Assembly: GCA_905233895.1 (NCBI GenBank)
Contig: CAJOFL010000003.1
Span: 91,243-155,242 of the forward strand
Reading direction: 5' to 3'
DNA from: an uncultured Bacteroidales bacterium
Lineage (GTDB): Bacteria > Bacteroidota > Bacteroidia > Bacteroidales > P3
DNA: 64,000 nt
Position 1 is the first letter of the stretch. Each line of letters starts with the position of its first letter. The notes under the pieces are model-generated. The model was given only the letters and a program-made list of their open reading frames with translations, searched no databases and was not told where the DNA came from. A program made the position numbers and the translations under genes. Below are positions 53,402 through 61,777 of the stretch, one piece after another.

Positions 53402-54465
53402 ACGCCTCCGACTCAGCCCTGCTCCGTCTCACATCCGTTGCGGTCGGCCTGCGTCCGTATGAAGATGTCAGCCTCACGCCCGACGAGTGGGAACGTCTCT
53501 TCACCCAAGCCAGCCTCCATAACGTAGGAGCGCTGGTTTGTGTCGCGCTGGAGCGGAGCCAGTCGGACATCCCGCTGACCATCAAGCTCAAATTTGCCGC
53601 TCTCAAACAGCAGACCGCCACGCGGTATGCCGAACGGCGCCGACTGATGGTCTCCCTCCTTTCGCTCTGGAATTCCGCCGGCATCGAGACCATGCTACTC
53701 AAAGGGTTCGACACCTGCCGCCATTATCCAGACCCAACGCTGCGCAGCTTCGGCGATATCGACACCTACAACCTCGGACGCCGAAAGGAGGCCGACCGCC
53801 TTGTGGCGGACCACTTCGGAGTGACGATCAGTACCTCGACCCACCATCACAGCAAATACACCCTCTCCGGCATCCTCGTGGAGAACCACTACGACTTCAT
53901 CTCGCGATACGGAAACCGCGGGAACGGCCGTATGGACGACCTGTTGAAAAACGAAGTCGGTAAAGACCGGACTGCCTATACCCTCGACGGACAGCATTGT
54001 CTGCTTCCTCCGCCCGATTTCGCCGCCCTATTCCTGCGCCACATGGCCGCCCATTTCGCCGCCGACCGCATCACCGTGCGCCACCTGGTCGACTGGACGC
54101 TTTTCTGTCGCGACGAGGAACACAACGTTGATTGGAGCAAAATCCGGACGGTAGCCGACAACTTCGGATTTCTCCCCTTCGCGCAGGCTCTCGAAGAGAT
54201 ATGCCGCCGTCATCTGGGGCTTACGCCACATCTAGGTGGATGTGATGCCGAATTGGCCAATCGGGTGCTCAACGAAATACTAGTAGGTGAGTTTTCCGTT
54301 CCTGAACCGCCCTCGTCGAAGCCTTTCCGACGGCTGAATTTCAAATGGCGCCGTCTGGTTGCCGGCCGTTGGAAGCATCGTTTATGCTATAGTGCACCAT
54401 GGGGCATTGACCTCATCTACAGCCTCTGGGCTAAAATCCTCAAGCCCCACACAATCCTGCACTGA
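53398..54465 (+). CDS. PF14907-type nucleotidyltransferase family protein (second copy)
   Basis: The 355-residue protein shares the pattern of the 29271 product: TMLLKGFDTCRHYPDP, then SFGDIDTYN with the Asp pair, and later HMAAHFAADRITVRHLVDW. It lacks the word-repeat segments of the first copy. It overlaps the Wza gene by four bases. These proteins recur in Bacteroidota capsule loci but have no established substrate. A GGGGAG/CTCCCC hairpin follows six bases after the stop. Confidence 0.8.
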   Translation: MNASDSALLRLTSVAVGLRPYEDVSLTPDEWERLFTQASLHNVGALVCVALERSQSDIPLTIKLKFAALKQQTATRYAERRRLMVSLLSLWNSAGIETMLLKGFDTCRHYPDPTLRSFGDIDTYNLGRRKEADRLVADHFGVTISTSTHHHSKYTLSGILVENHYDFISRYGNRGNGRMDDLLKNEVGKDRTAYTLDGQHCLLPPPDFAALFLRHMAAHFAADRITVRHLVDWTLFCRDEEHNVDWSKIRTVADNFGFLPFAQALEEICRRHLGLTPHLGGCDAELANRVLNEILVGEFSVPEPPSSKPFRRLNFKWRRLVAGRWKHRLCYSAPWGIDLIYSLWAKILKPHTILH

Positions 54466-54742
54466 GCAACGGGGAGCAGATCTCCCCTGATTACATTTGT
54501 ATTAAATGTTTTTTGAAATAGTTGTTTTAGTTTTACTTTAGTTAATTATAGTTAATATTTATTATCAATAATTTACATTTATATCGCTGAGTCACAGCGC
54601 GTTATCCTACCAGTTCGCGATTAAACACAGTACCAACGCAATACCAACCCCTATATAACGACCTTTTGACTCGCACAAATACACCAGTAACCCGCCAATT
54701 ATCCACTTGTTATATACTATTAAGCCCTAAGGCTTAGAGCCA
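54466..54742. other. Gap between converging units
   Basis: It begins with a GGGGAG/CTCCCC hairpin (54471-54487) without a good T tail and ends with a TAAGCC-CTAA-GGCTTA hairpin near 54720 just beyond the minus-strand capF stop. Otherwise it is AT-rich and nothing coding is seen. Confidence 0.5.
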
Positions 54743-55951
54743 TCAAACTACTTCGAAAAATGTATCTGGTTTTGCAGGATTAAAAATTTCGTTACAATAC
54801 ATTACCGTAACCAAATTTTCAGTATCACTCAAATTGATTATATTGTGCGTGTATCCTGGCAACATGTGAATGCACTGGATATTGTCGCCAGTGACCTCAA
54901 ATTCTATCACTTCGTCGGTACCGAGTTTACGTTCTTGGATGAGACCATGACCACTCACCACAATGAAGAACTCCCACTTGGTGTTGTGCCAGTGCTGTCC
55001 TTTCGTGATTCCGGGCTTACTAATATTGATACTGACCTGACCACAGTTGAGGGTATGAACCAACTCGGTGAACGAGCCACGATTGTCAACATTCATCTTC
55101 AGTGGGAAGGCCACTTTTTCCTTGGGCAGATATGAGAGATACGTGGAGTATAACTTCTTGGCGAAGCTGCCAGCGGGAATCTCCGGAATCATCAATGTCT
55201 TAGGTTGCTCGGCAAAACTATTCAGAAGGTCAACAATACCACCAAGGGTAATCTTGTGAGTTATCGGACAGTAGCAATATTTGCCGTCTTTCTTCGGCAG
55301 CACATCTAAACCATCAAACTCGCAGTGGTGCTCCCTCCCTTCCAAGCAAGCCATCATCTCGTCAACAAGGTCATCAATATAAAGCAGTTCCAACTCTACC
55401 GATGGGTCATTGACCGTATACCGCAAGTCGTTGGCGAAAGCGTTGCAGAAGGTAGCCACGGCCGAGTTGTAATTCGGGCGGCACCATTTGCCGAACAAGT
55501 TTGGGAACCGATAAACTAGAACCTTGGCGCCAGTCTCCACTTGATAATTCAAGAATAGGTCCTCTCCTGCCTTTTTCGAACGTCCGTATTCCGAGTTACC
55601 GAAACGACCGGTCAACGATGCCTGCTGACTACTACTCAGCATCACAGGACATTTGTTATCATATTTTTTCAAGGTGTCGAGCAGGGTACTCGCAAAGCCA
55701 AAATTGCCTTGCATAAATTCCTCTTGATTCTGCGGACGGTTTACACCGGCAAGGTTAAACACGAAGTCACAATCCTTGCACCAAGCGTCGAGTTGTTCAG
55801 GCTTGCTGTCGATGTCGTATTCATAAACGGCTTCGATACTTAACTCTGGATGTGTCTTGTCTTTGCCATCCTTGATGTTATTCAATGCCGCACAAAGGTT
55901 CTTACCGACGAACCCTTTCGCTCCTGTCACTAAAATATTCATTCCATTCAT
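54743..55951 (-). CDS. capF: CapF-type UDP-2-acetamido-2,6-dideoxy-hexulose reductase (SDR + cupin)
   Basis: The 402-residue protein has an extended-SDR half (NILVTGAKGFVGKNL, VFNLAGVNRPQ, SEYGRSKKAGEDL with Tyr/Lys) and a C-terminal cupin (KGQHWHNTKWEFFIV with metal-site His), the CapF/WbjC architecture. It reduces the 4-keto sugar on the way to UDP-N-acetyl-L-fucosamine. The partner genes capE and capG (wecB-type) are missing; only a wecB 3' remnant lies upstream. It may therefore be orphaned unless the partners lie elsewhere. Confidence 0.9.
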   Translation of the reverse strand: MNGMNILVTGAKGFVGKNLCAALNNIKDGKDKTHPELSIEAVYEYDIDSKPEQLDAWCKDCDFVFNLAGVNRPQNQEEFMQGNFGFASTLLDTLKKYDNKCPVMLSSSQQASLTGRFGNSEYGRSKKAGEDLFLNYQVETGAKVLVYRFPNLFGKWCRPNYNSAVATFCNAFANDLRYTVNDPSVELELLYIDDLVDEMMACLEGREHHCEFDGLDVLPKKDGKYCYCPITHKITLGGIVDLLNSFAEQPKTLMIPEIPAGSFAKKLYSTYLSYLPKEKVAFPLKMNVDNRGSFTELVHTLNCGQVSINISKPGITKGQHWHNTKWEFFIVVSGHGLIQERKLGTDEVIEFEVTGDNIQCIHMLPGYTHNIINLSDTENLVTVMYCNEIFNPAKPDTFFEVV

Positions 55952-55953
55952 TT

Positions 55954-56038
55954 TTAACGCTGATTTCGCTGATTAAAATGATTTCGCTGATAATTTAAAA
56001 TCTGCATTATCTGCTTAATCTGTGTCATCTACGAGAAG
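55954..56038. repeat. Inverted word-repeat tract upstream of capF
   Basis: ACGCTGATTTCGCTGATT words (55963-56000) face AATCTGC/TTATCTGC/TAATCTGTG words (56000-56035) in roughly complementary order. It is another member of the degenerate word-palindrome class seen at 23157, 29332, 61683 and 63597. Confidence 0.5.
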
Positions 56039-56042
56039 TTCG

Positions 56043-56203
56043 TCAAAACTTCCGCCATACCATCTTGTTCACCACTCCGACATAGCTCTGGATGATACGG
56101 ACCACTTTCGTTGAAACGTTTTCGTCCACATAATCCGGCACCGGGATGCCATGGTGACCGTCCTTAATCAGCTCTACAGCGATATCCACACTCTGCAGCA
56201 AGG
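56043..56203 (-). pseudogene. 3' remnant of a WecB-type UDP-GlcNAc 2-epimerase gene
   Basis: The frame reads LLQSVDIAVELIKDG, then DYVDENVSTKVVRIIQSY and VNKMVWRKF before the stop. This is the C-terminal end of UDP-GlcNAc 2-epimerases (CapG/WecB/WbjD). Everything 5' is missing and replaced by a DegT fragment, so it is a deletion remnant of the ancestral L-FucNAc gene set with capF. Confidence 0.75.
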
Positions 56204-56727
56204 TCCTCAATAACGGGGATGTCGTAGCGGTCGGCAATCTCCATAATACGGTCGATACGATAGGGCATGCCATAGAGTGCCACTGGAATGATGGCCTTCG
56301 GCTTGCGGCCAGTTTTGGCAATCCGGTCCTTGATGGCCTCTTCCAACAAGTCGGGATCCATGTTCCACGTGTCGGGCTCGCTGTCGATAAAGACGGGAGT
56401 GGCACCGAGGTAGGTGATGGGGTGGGAGGAGGCGCAGAAAGTGAAACTTTGCACACAGACCTCATCGCCGGGCTGAACACCACAAGCAATCAATGCAAGA
56501 TGGACGGCGGCCGTTCCCGAAAACAACGCCACCACTCTCTTTGAGAGTTTACCGGTTTCTGTTGACGGATTATTGTTGTCGTTGACGAAGTCTTCGAGGT
56601 CTTTCTCGAAGCCATTGACGTTGGGACCCAAGGGAACGACCCAATTGGTATCGAAGGCTTCTTTGATGTATTTCTGTTCAAGGCCGGCGTCGCTCATGTG
56701 GGCGAGACAGAGGTAAATGCGGTTCAT
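56164..56727 (-). pseudogene. Truncated DegT aminotransferase
   Basis: The first 170 or so residues parallel the intact DegT at 33400 (VVPLGPNVNGFEKDLE, QSFTFCASSHPITYLGATP), with an extra NDNNNPSTETG insertion. Homology ends at IPVIED, just before the PLP-lysine part; the frame then runs 12 codons through wecB sequence. Without the PLP lysine the product cannot be an aminotransferase. Confidence 0.85.
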
Positions 56728-57012
56728 TAATTAAAAATTGATATGAAATTAAAACCTTTATTCTCGGCGAAGGCCTGCCCGGTGGATGTATTTTTGGCGG
56801 GCAAGGTGGCTTATTTTTGATTTGCAAAAGCACGATAATTATTATTAATATCAAAATAAAAAATTTTATCTACTATATATGTGATAGTTATAAACCGTAC
56901 TTTTGGAGAACCATTAAATAAAAAGTAAAAACTAAAAACTAAAAACTATAAAATGAAAAGTAAAAACTAAAAAGTAGGAAATTAAAAAAAGGACAGAAAT
57001 TTGATAACAAAA
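56728..57012. other. AT-rich gap with AAAAACTA direct repeats
   Basis: From 56926 to 56990 the words AAAAACTA and AAAAGTA repeat about eight times with small variations. No coding sequence is seen. It lies between the truncated degT gene and the tRNA terminator. Confidence 0.5.
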
Positions 57013-57041
57013 AAGACGGTTCGATGATTTCGAACCGTCTT
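57013..57041 (-). terminator. Terminator of the tRNA-Val transcript
   Basis: AAGACGGTTCGA (57013-57024) pairs perfectly with TCGAACCGTCTT (57030-57041). On the minus strand it is followed by a T run. It starts five bases past the tRNA. Confidence 0.88.
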
Positions 57042-57045
57042 CGTG

Positions 57046-57120
57046 TGATCTGCACAAGATTTGAACTTGTGACCTCTTGCCTGTCAAGCAAGCGCTCTAA
57101 ACCAACTGAGCTAGCAGATC
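57046..57120 (-). tRNA. tRNA-Val (anticodon GAC)
   Basis: The minus strand gives a perfect seven-pair acceptor stem (GATCTGC/GCAGATC), D arm GCTC/GAGC, anticodon stem CTTGC/GCAAG with loop TTGACAG (anticodon GAC, valine), and T arm ACAAG/CTTGT with loop TTCAAAT. Discriminator A; no encoded CCA. Confidence 0.95.
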
Positions 57121-57201
57121 ATTTACGCTTTCCACCTGTCGAAAGCGGGTGCAAAAATACGACGATTTTTTGAACTGGCAAAATTATTTTGAAAAAGTTT
57201 G

Positions 57202-57209
57202 TATTTTTG
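57202..57209 (+). promoter_or_regulatory. -7 element of the nitroreductase unit
   Basis: TATTTTTG matches TAnnTTTG; the surrounding GTATTTTTGCAAT equals the fadD promoter core. TTTG copies upstream are at non-ideal spacing. Confidence 0.55.
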
Positions 57210-57297
57210 CAATCAGTTACGCAATCGGAAACAAACATAATCAACAGATAATCAATAACGGAAATAATCAATAAAATTCGTAATAATTTTTAGCACC

Positions 57298-57969
57298 ATG
57301 GCGGACAATTATCTCGAAAAAAGGTATGAAGAAACCCTCGGAAAAGAAAAAATCAGGGTGAAACGGATTGGCCATACATTGGACGAATTGCTGATGAAAA
57401 GTCGCAGCCACCGCGGGTATAATAAGAGCTACGTGGTGAGCCATGCGGAACTGGAACGCATTGTGGGGGTATGCAGCAAATTGCCGTCGGGCTGCAACCA
57501 GCAGGTGCTGAGGTATTTCCTTGTAACGAAAGATAGCGGCGCCGAGAAAGTGCTACCCCTGATACGGATGGGGGCGGCACTGCCGGAACTGCACCTGCCA
57601 CTGCCCGGTACGGAACCCGAGGCATTCATCGTATGCTGCACGACCGTGAAGGAAAGCAAACTGGTAGATATCGACCTCGGAATCGCTCTGCAGAGCATGG
57701 CCCTCAAGGCAGTGGAGATGGGGCTCAACACACTTATGATCGGGGCTTTCAACAAGGAGAAGCTACAGGAGGCCTTGAATCTGCCGCTGGAACCGCTTAT
57801 GATTCTGGCCGTAGGCAAGGGCACAGACAGGATTGAACTGGTGCCGACCGAGGAGGATGCACCACGCGCTTACTACCGCAAGGAGGGCATCCATTATGTG
57901 CCAAAGGTGAAAGCAGAAAGACTTATCATAAACGCCGGCACGAAGGGCGATCCTAACGGCAACCAATAA
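57298..57969 (+). CDS. Nitroreductase family protein
   Basis: The 223-residue flavoprotein shows SRSHRGYN and later KLPSGCNQQVLRYFLV, DIDLGIALQSMALKAVEMGLNT and ILAVGKGTDRIELV, the FMN-binding layout of nitroreductases. It has its own promoter and is followed by comEC after 11 bases. The substrate is unknown. Confidence 0.85.
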   Translation: MADNYLEKRYEETLGKEKIRVKRIGHTLDELLMKSRSHRGYNKSYVVSHAELERIVGVCSKLPSGCNQQVLRYFLVTKDSGAEKVLPLIRMGAALPELHLPLPGTEPEAFIVCCTTVKESKLVDIDLGIALQSMALKAVEMGLNTLMIGAFNKEKLQEALNLPLEPLMILAVGKGTDRIELVPTEEDAPRAYYRKEGIHYVPKVKAERLIINAGTKGDPNGNQ

Positions 57970-57980
57970 GATACATTTTT

Positions 57981-59435
57981 ATGAGACGTAACCCGATGGT
58001 GGCAGTGGCGCTGGCCCTGATGGCAGGTATTGCGGGGCAGCACTGGCTTACGGCCGTCGGGAACACGGCATGGGCAATGCTGACGGCGGGAGCGGCACTG
58101 GCAGGCGGAATCCTGCTGGTTCTGCGTCGGCGTATGACGCTCTTCCCCACCCTTTTGCTGACGCTGCTATGCGTGGCGGGCATCGGGGGAATGCTGGGCC
58201 GACGGAGCGACCCACAGTACAATAGCCGCGATTGGGCAGCCATTGCCGACCTAAAAGCCAGTGAGCAAGGCAACACAAAGGTCATTATAAAAGTTCGCCT
58301 GACGGAAACGCCGCAACCACGAAAGCGGAGCTGGCTGGCGAAAGCGAGGGTATACGGCCTCGACGGGAAAGAATCGGAGGGTGAAATACTGCTGTTTTTC
58401 AGGAACGACACGGCAGCGACGGCATTGCGTTACGGCGACAGTCTGCTGATCCACGGCTATCCCGACCTCGGAAAACGAATGCTTTACACCACATCGGACC
58501 ATTATATCATCACCGCCCGCGACAGCACCAGCCTGCGGGCGCGAAGCGAACGGATAAGGATGGGGCTGCTGAAAAGGATGAACAGCGGGCCTCTAGATAG
58601 TCGCGAAGCGGGGCTTGCGGCGGCATTGGTGCTGGGGTGGCGGGGCAATCTGGAACCCGAAACACAGGCATCGTTCCGCGATGCGGGGATAGCCCACCTG
58701 CTGGCGGTCAGCGGCCTGCACGTAGGCCTGGTGGCAATCATCACAGGATTGCTTTTCTTTTGGGTTCCAAAAGAACGGAAAGGACGCATAATCCGAGGGG
58801 CGATACAACTGGCGACGGTATGGATTTTCGCGCTTTTAACCGGGATGGCACCGTCGACAACAAGGGCAGCCTTGATGTTTTCGCTGTTCATTGTCAGCAA
58901 CATAACCGAGCGCAACACACCGAAGATGAACCTCCTGGCAACAACGGCAATCCTAACCCTCGTCGCACAGCCGATGCTCCTCTTCAACATCGGCTGGCAA
59001 CTTTCGTATGCAGCAGTGGCGGGAATACTTTTGGCGCTACCGATTATCACCCTTTATCACAACCGATTATGGCAAGCCGCGATAGTAAGCATCGCGGCAA
59101 CGGCGGCCACACTGCCGGTGACAACCAGCGTGTTCCACACGATTCAGCCTTATTTCCTGATTGCCAACGTGGTGATTGTGCCGCTGGCGGGAGTGGTTCT
59201 GGCACTGGCGATTGCCTATCTGGCGGTGCCGTGCGAGGTGACGGCCTGGCCGCTGGAGTGGGTGCTGAAAGGGGTGGAACGGCTTACGGCAAGGGTTTCG
59301 GAGCTGCCAGGCGCGGTGGTGGAACTGGTACCGACGGCAGGATGGACCACAGCAATCATAGCACTGGCGGTGGCGACAGTGCTGATTGGCGGCAATATAG
59401 CCGTGAGGAGGGTCAGCCGACCAGCTGGCTTATGA
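57981..59435 (+). CDS. ComEC/Rec2-family membrane protein
   Basis: The 484-residue protein has N-terminal membrane segments, an OB-like soluble part, then the competence domain LAVSGLHVGLVAIITGLLFF and GMAPSTTRAALMF with many TM helices. The C-terminal metallo-beta-lactamase domain of full-length ComEC is absent, which is common in Bacteroidota-type shorter forms. It would form the inner-membrane DNA channel. Its end overlaps the convergent transporter gene by 23 bases. Confidence 0.87.
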   Translation: MRRNPMVAVALALMAGIAGQHWLTAVGNTAWAMLTAGAALAGGILLVLRRRMTLFPTLLLTLLCVAGIGGMLGRRSDPQYNSRDWAAIADLKASEQGNTKVIIKVRLTETPQPRKRSWLAKARVYGLDGKESEGEILLFFRNDTAATALRYGDSLLIHGYPDLGKRMLYTTSDHYIITARDSTSLRARSERIRMGLLKRMNSGPLDSREAGLAAALVLGWRGNLEPETQASFRDAGIAHLLAVSGLHVGLVAIITGLLFFWVPKERKGRIIRGAIQLATVWIFALLTGMAPSTTRAALMFSLFIVSNITERNTPKMNLLATTAILTLVAQPMLLFNIGWQLSYAAVAGILLALPIITLYHNRLWQAAIVSIAATAATLPVTTSVFHTIQPYFLIANVVIVPLAGVVLALAIAYLAVPCEVTAWPLEWVLKGVERLTARVSELPGAVVELVPTAGWTTAIIALAVATVLIGGNIAVRRVSRPAGL

Positions 59436-60762
59436 AGATAACCGCGATTGCCACAGGGGCAATATAGCGGATAATAAAGAGGATTGCCTTACTTATACCG
59501 GACTTGATACGGCCTTCATTGGTCATCTCGTCGAGCACATCGGCGCGCTTCATTTTCCAACCTACAAAGAAGACAATCAGGAGTCCGCCAATAGGCATGA
59601 AGTAGAGGGCGGTGATATGGTCGAGGAGGTCGAACACCGTACGGCCGGCGAGGTGCAGCGGACTTCCGGTACGGAAGCTGAGAGTGGCGAGAACGCCGAT
59701 GACGGCGGTGCCGAGTGCGCCGACGATTGCGGCTTTGGTGCGGCTGATTTTCAGTTCTTCAGTCATAGCTGCCACGATGACTTCGAGGAGCGAAATGGTG
59801 GAGGTGAGGGTGGCAATCACGAGCAACAGGAAGAAAATCAGGCAGAAGAAATAACCGCCGGTCATCTGTTGGAACACCATCGGGAGGGTGGTGAAAGCCA
59901 GCGAGGCACCAGCTTCGGGCTGGATTCCGAACGAGAAGGCGGCGGGGAAGATGATGACTCCAGCAAGAACGGCCACTAATGTGTCGGCCAACACCACGCT
60001 CACAGCCGAGGTGGTCATATTATCATCCTTGGAAATATATGAGCCATAGGTGATTAACGCGCCCATTCCGATGGAGAGCGAGAAGAAACTCTGTCCGAGA
60101 GCGCTGATGAGAACGCGACCGTTGATTTTCGAAAAATCGGGGTTGAAGAAGAACCGCAGCCCGTCGGCGGAGCCGCTCAGGGTCAGCGATTTGATGCACA
60201 GCACGACCATTATGACCAGCAACAGCGGCATGAGAATCTTGGAGTAGCGCTCGATGCCGTCCTTCACGCCGCGAATAACCACGAAGGCTGTGAGGGCGAG
60301 GAAGAGGAGTTGGCAGACAATCGGCAGCCAGGGATGGTTGGTGAACGACACGAACTGACCCTGTATCTGCTCGAGATTCTGACCGGAGAAGTGGCCCGCG
60401 ACAGACTTTCCGAGGTAGCCGAGAGTCCAACCGGCAACGGTTGTGTAGAAAGCCAGTATGATAAAGGCACACATCACGCCGAGGTAACCCACCACCGGCC
60501 AAGCACTCCGCTTGCCGGAGAGGCGACGGAAAGCACCGACGGGGTTGGACTTCGCACGGCGGCCGATGACAAATTCAGATATCATCAGCGGCGTTCCAAT
60601 CAGCAGTGCCACAACGAGATATACTATCAAGAATGCACCGCCGCCGTTGGCTCCAGCCTCGCAGGGGAAGCGGTAGATATTGCCCAAACCCAGCGCCGAA
60701 CCCGCGGTGGCCACGATAATTCCCAGCTTAGAACTGAAATTCTCCCTTTTGTTTTCTGCCAT
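59413..60762 (-). CDS. Sodium-dependent (NSS/SNF) transporter
   Basis: The 449-residue membrane protein matches the LeuT/NSS family: GNIYRFPCEAGANGGGAFLIVY in TM1-2 carries the sodium and substrate site. About eleven TM segments follow, and SIGMGALITYGSYIS fits TM6. It imports an amino acid or similar solute with sodium; the substrate cannot be read. The gene overlaps comEC at its 3' end in convergent orientation. Confidence 0.92.
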   Translation of the reverse strand: MAENKRENFSSKLGIIVATAGSALGLGNIYRFPCEAGANGGGAFLIVYLVVALLIGTPLMISEFVIGRRAKSNPVGAFRRLSGKRSAWPVVGYLGVMCAFIILAFYTTVAGWTLGYLGKSVAGHFSGQNLEQIQGQFVSFTNHPWLPIVCQLLFLALTAFVVIRGVKDGIERYSKILMPLLLVIMVVLCIKSLTLSGSADGLRFFFNPDFSKINGRVLISALGQSFFSLSIGMGALITYGSYISKDDNMTTSAVSVVLADTLVAVLAGVIIFPAAFSFGIQPEAGASLAFTTLPMVFQQMTGGYFFCLIFFLLLVIATLTSTISLLEVIVAAMTEELKISRTKAAIVGALGTAVIGVLATLSFRTGSPLHLAGRTVFDLLDHITALYFMPIGGLLIVFFVGWKMKRADVLDEMTNEGRIKSGISKAILFIIRYIAPVAIAVIFISQLVG

Positions 60763-60825
60763 ATACGATATATCTTTGTCTTAAACAGTGGTTTACATAC
60801 CGGCGAAACGAAATGCCGATTGTTG

Positions 60826-60833
60826 CAAAGATA
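60826..60833 (-). promoter_or_regulatory. -7 element of the sodium-dependent transporter gene
   Basis: The minus strand reads TATCTTTG, matching TAnnTTTG, 64 bases before the start. A TTTG lies about 12 bases further upstream, closer than usual. Confidence 0.5.
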
Positions 60834-60960
60834 CAAATTTTTTGACAAACGGCATCATTTGGAGGCGCAAATTTCAAAAATACCAAATCACTGAATATCA
60901 ATGTTATATAATGTTAAAATTCACATAACCACAAGAACTACAGCATGTTAGACCCACCTT

Positions 60961-60999
60961 CGCCTGATCAACGCCTGATCAACGCCTGACCAACGCCTG
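60961..60999. repeat. 11-bp tandem repeat
   Basis: CGCCTGATCAA occurs three and a half times in tandem (60961-60999), with one C/T change in the third copy. It lies next to a short remnant of a secreted-protein tail. Confidence 0.85.
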
Positions 61000-61000
61000 C

Positions 61001-61141
61001 CTTAATATAGGGTCGAATGGGGGCATCTGGCAACCAAAATTGGAAGGTCGTCGCGGAAAGTGTAAGACCAGAATGGCCAGTGGAGTATACGTCGTCCGAG
61101 TGGGCGGCCTGTCGCCTCGCAAGGTGCTGGTGCTGAAATAA
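61001..61141 (+). pseudogene. Remnant resembling a type IX secretion sorting tail
   Basis: A short frame ends ASGVYVVRVGG followed by SPRKVLVLK and TAA, a pattern typical of C-terminal sorting domains of type IX-secreted proteins. There is no start or body gene upstream. It is probably the 3' relic of a lost surface protein. Confidence 0.5.
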
Positions 61142-61165
61142 ATGATGATATTCTTATAAAAAGTG

Positions 61166-61196
61166 TTTGGTAAATTGTTTTTATTTCGTATATTTG
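61166..61196 (+). promoter_or_regulatory. Promoter of the hydrogenase operon
   Basis: TTTG (61166-61169) and TATATTTG (61189-61196) are 19 bases apart, a full match to the Bacteroides -33/-7 consensus. The first gene starts 87 bases downstream. Confidence 0.8.
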
Positions 61197-61282
61197 CAGG
61201 GTCATACGAGGGCGCATTGTCTACGTATGATACTGAAAACTAATTAAAAACAATAATATTAATCCTAAAAAAGTCACATTCT

Positions 61283-61678
61283 ATGACAAAAGTAAAATCT
61301 TTAGCTGACCTGAAGGCCATGCGCGAAAAGCTCCAGTCGAGCCTCGACATCCGCGAGAAGGCTGAGAATCCCGAAGCGCTTGTCCAAATCAAGGTCGCAA
61401 TGGCCACTTGCGGTATTGCCGCCGGTGCCAAGCAGGTTATGGAACACATGATGCAGAAGGCCGACGAGCTCCACATCCCCGCCGTCTTCACTCAGACCGG
61501 CTGCATGGGCTACTGCCACGCCGAGCCCACCCTCGAGGTGCGCGTTCCCGGCAAGGACCCCATCGTCTTCGGCCACGTCGACAACAACCGCGCCGATGAA
61601 ATCCTCACCAAGTACGTCCAGAACGGCGAACTCGTCGAGGGCATCATCCCCGTGAACTACGAAACCATTGACAAATAA
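61283..61678 (+). CDS. HndB-like [2Fe-2S] thioredoxin-fold subunit
   Basis: The 131-residue protein has one Cys in MATCGIAAGAK and a second cluster TGCMGYCHAEP, the two halves of a [2Fe-2S] site in thioredoxin-like ferredoxins of HndB/NuoE type. It is the first gene behind the operon promoter and precedes the NuoF-like subunit. Codons are strongly biased to C-ending forms, indicating high expression. It probably passes electrons between the NADH-oxidising subunit and the hydrogenase. Confidence 0.85.
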   Translation: MTKVKSLADLKAMREKLQSSLDIREKAENPEALVQIKVAMATCGIAAGAKQVMEHMMQKADELHIPAVFTQTGCMGYCHAEPTLEVRVPGKDPIVFGHVDNNRADEILTKYVQNGELVEGIIPVNYETIDK

Positions 61679-61682
61679 TCAT

Positions 61683-61767
61683 GAATGTGTGAGTGCGTTA
61701 ATGCGTAAATGCGTTAGTCAGGCTGCGCAAGCCACTAACACAATAACGCAATAACACATTAACGAAA
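61683..61767. repeat. Word-repeat palindrome between hydrogenase genes (copy 1)
   Basis: The left arm of GTGCGTTAATGCG words (about 61689-61718) pairs with a right arm of ACTAACACAATAACG words (61734-61764), 20 of 25 by eye near the tip. The tip is a perfect GGCT/AGCC hairpin (61721-61733). The core AGTCAGGCTGCGC recurs in copy 2. Confidence 0.75.
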
Positions 61768-61777
61768 TCAAAAAGAT

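Noticed and set aside
56926..56990. Repeats that might be a CRISPR array
   Set aside because: Units are short, irregular and without unique spacers; no cas gene is present.
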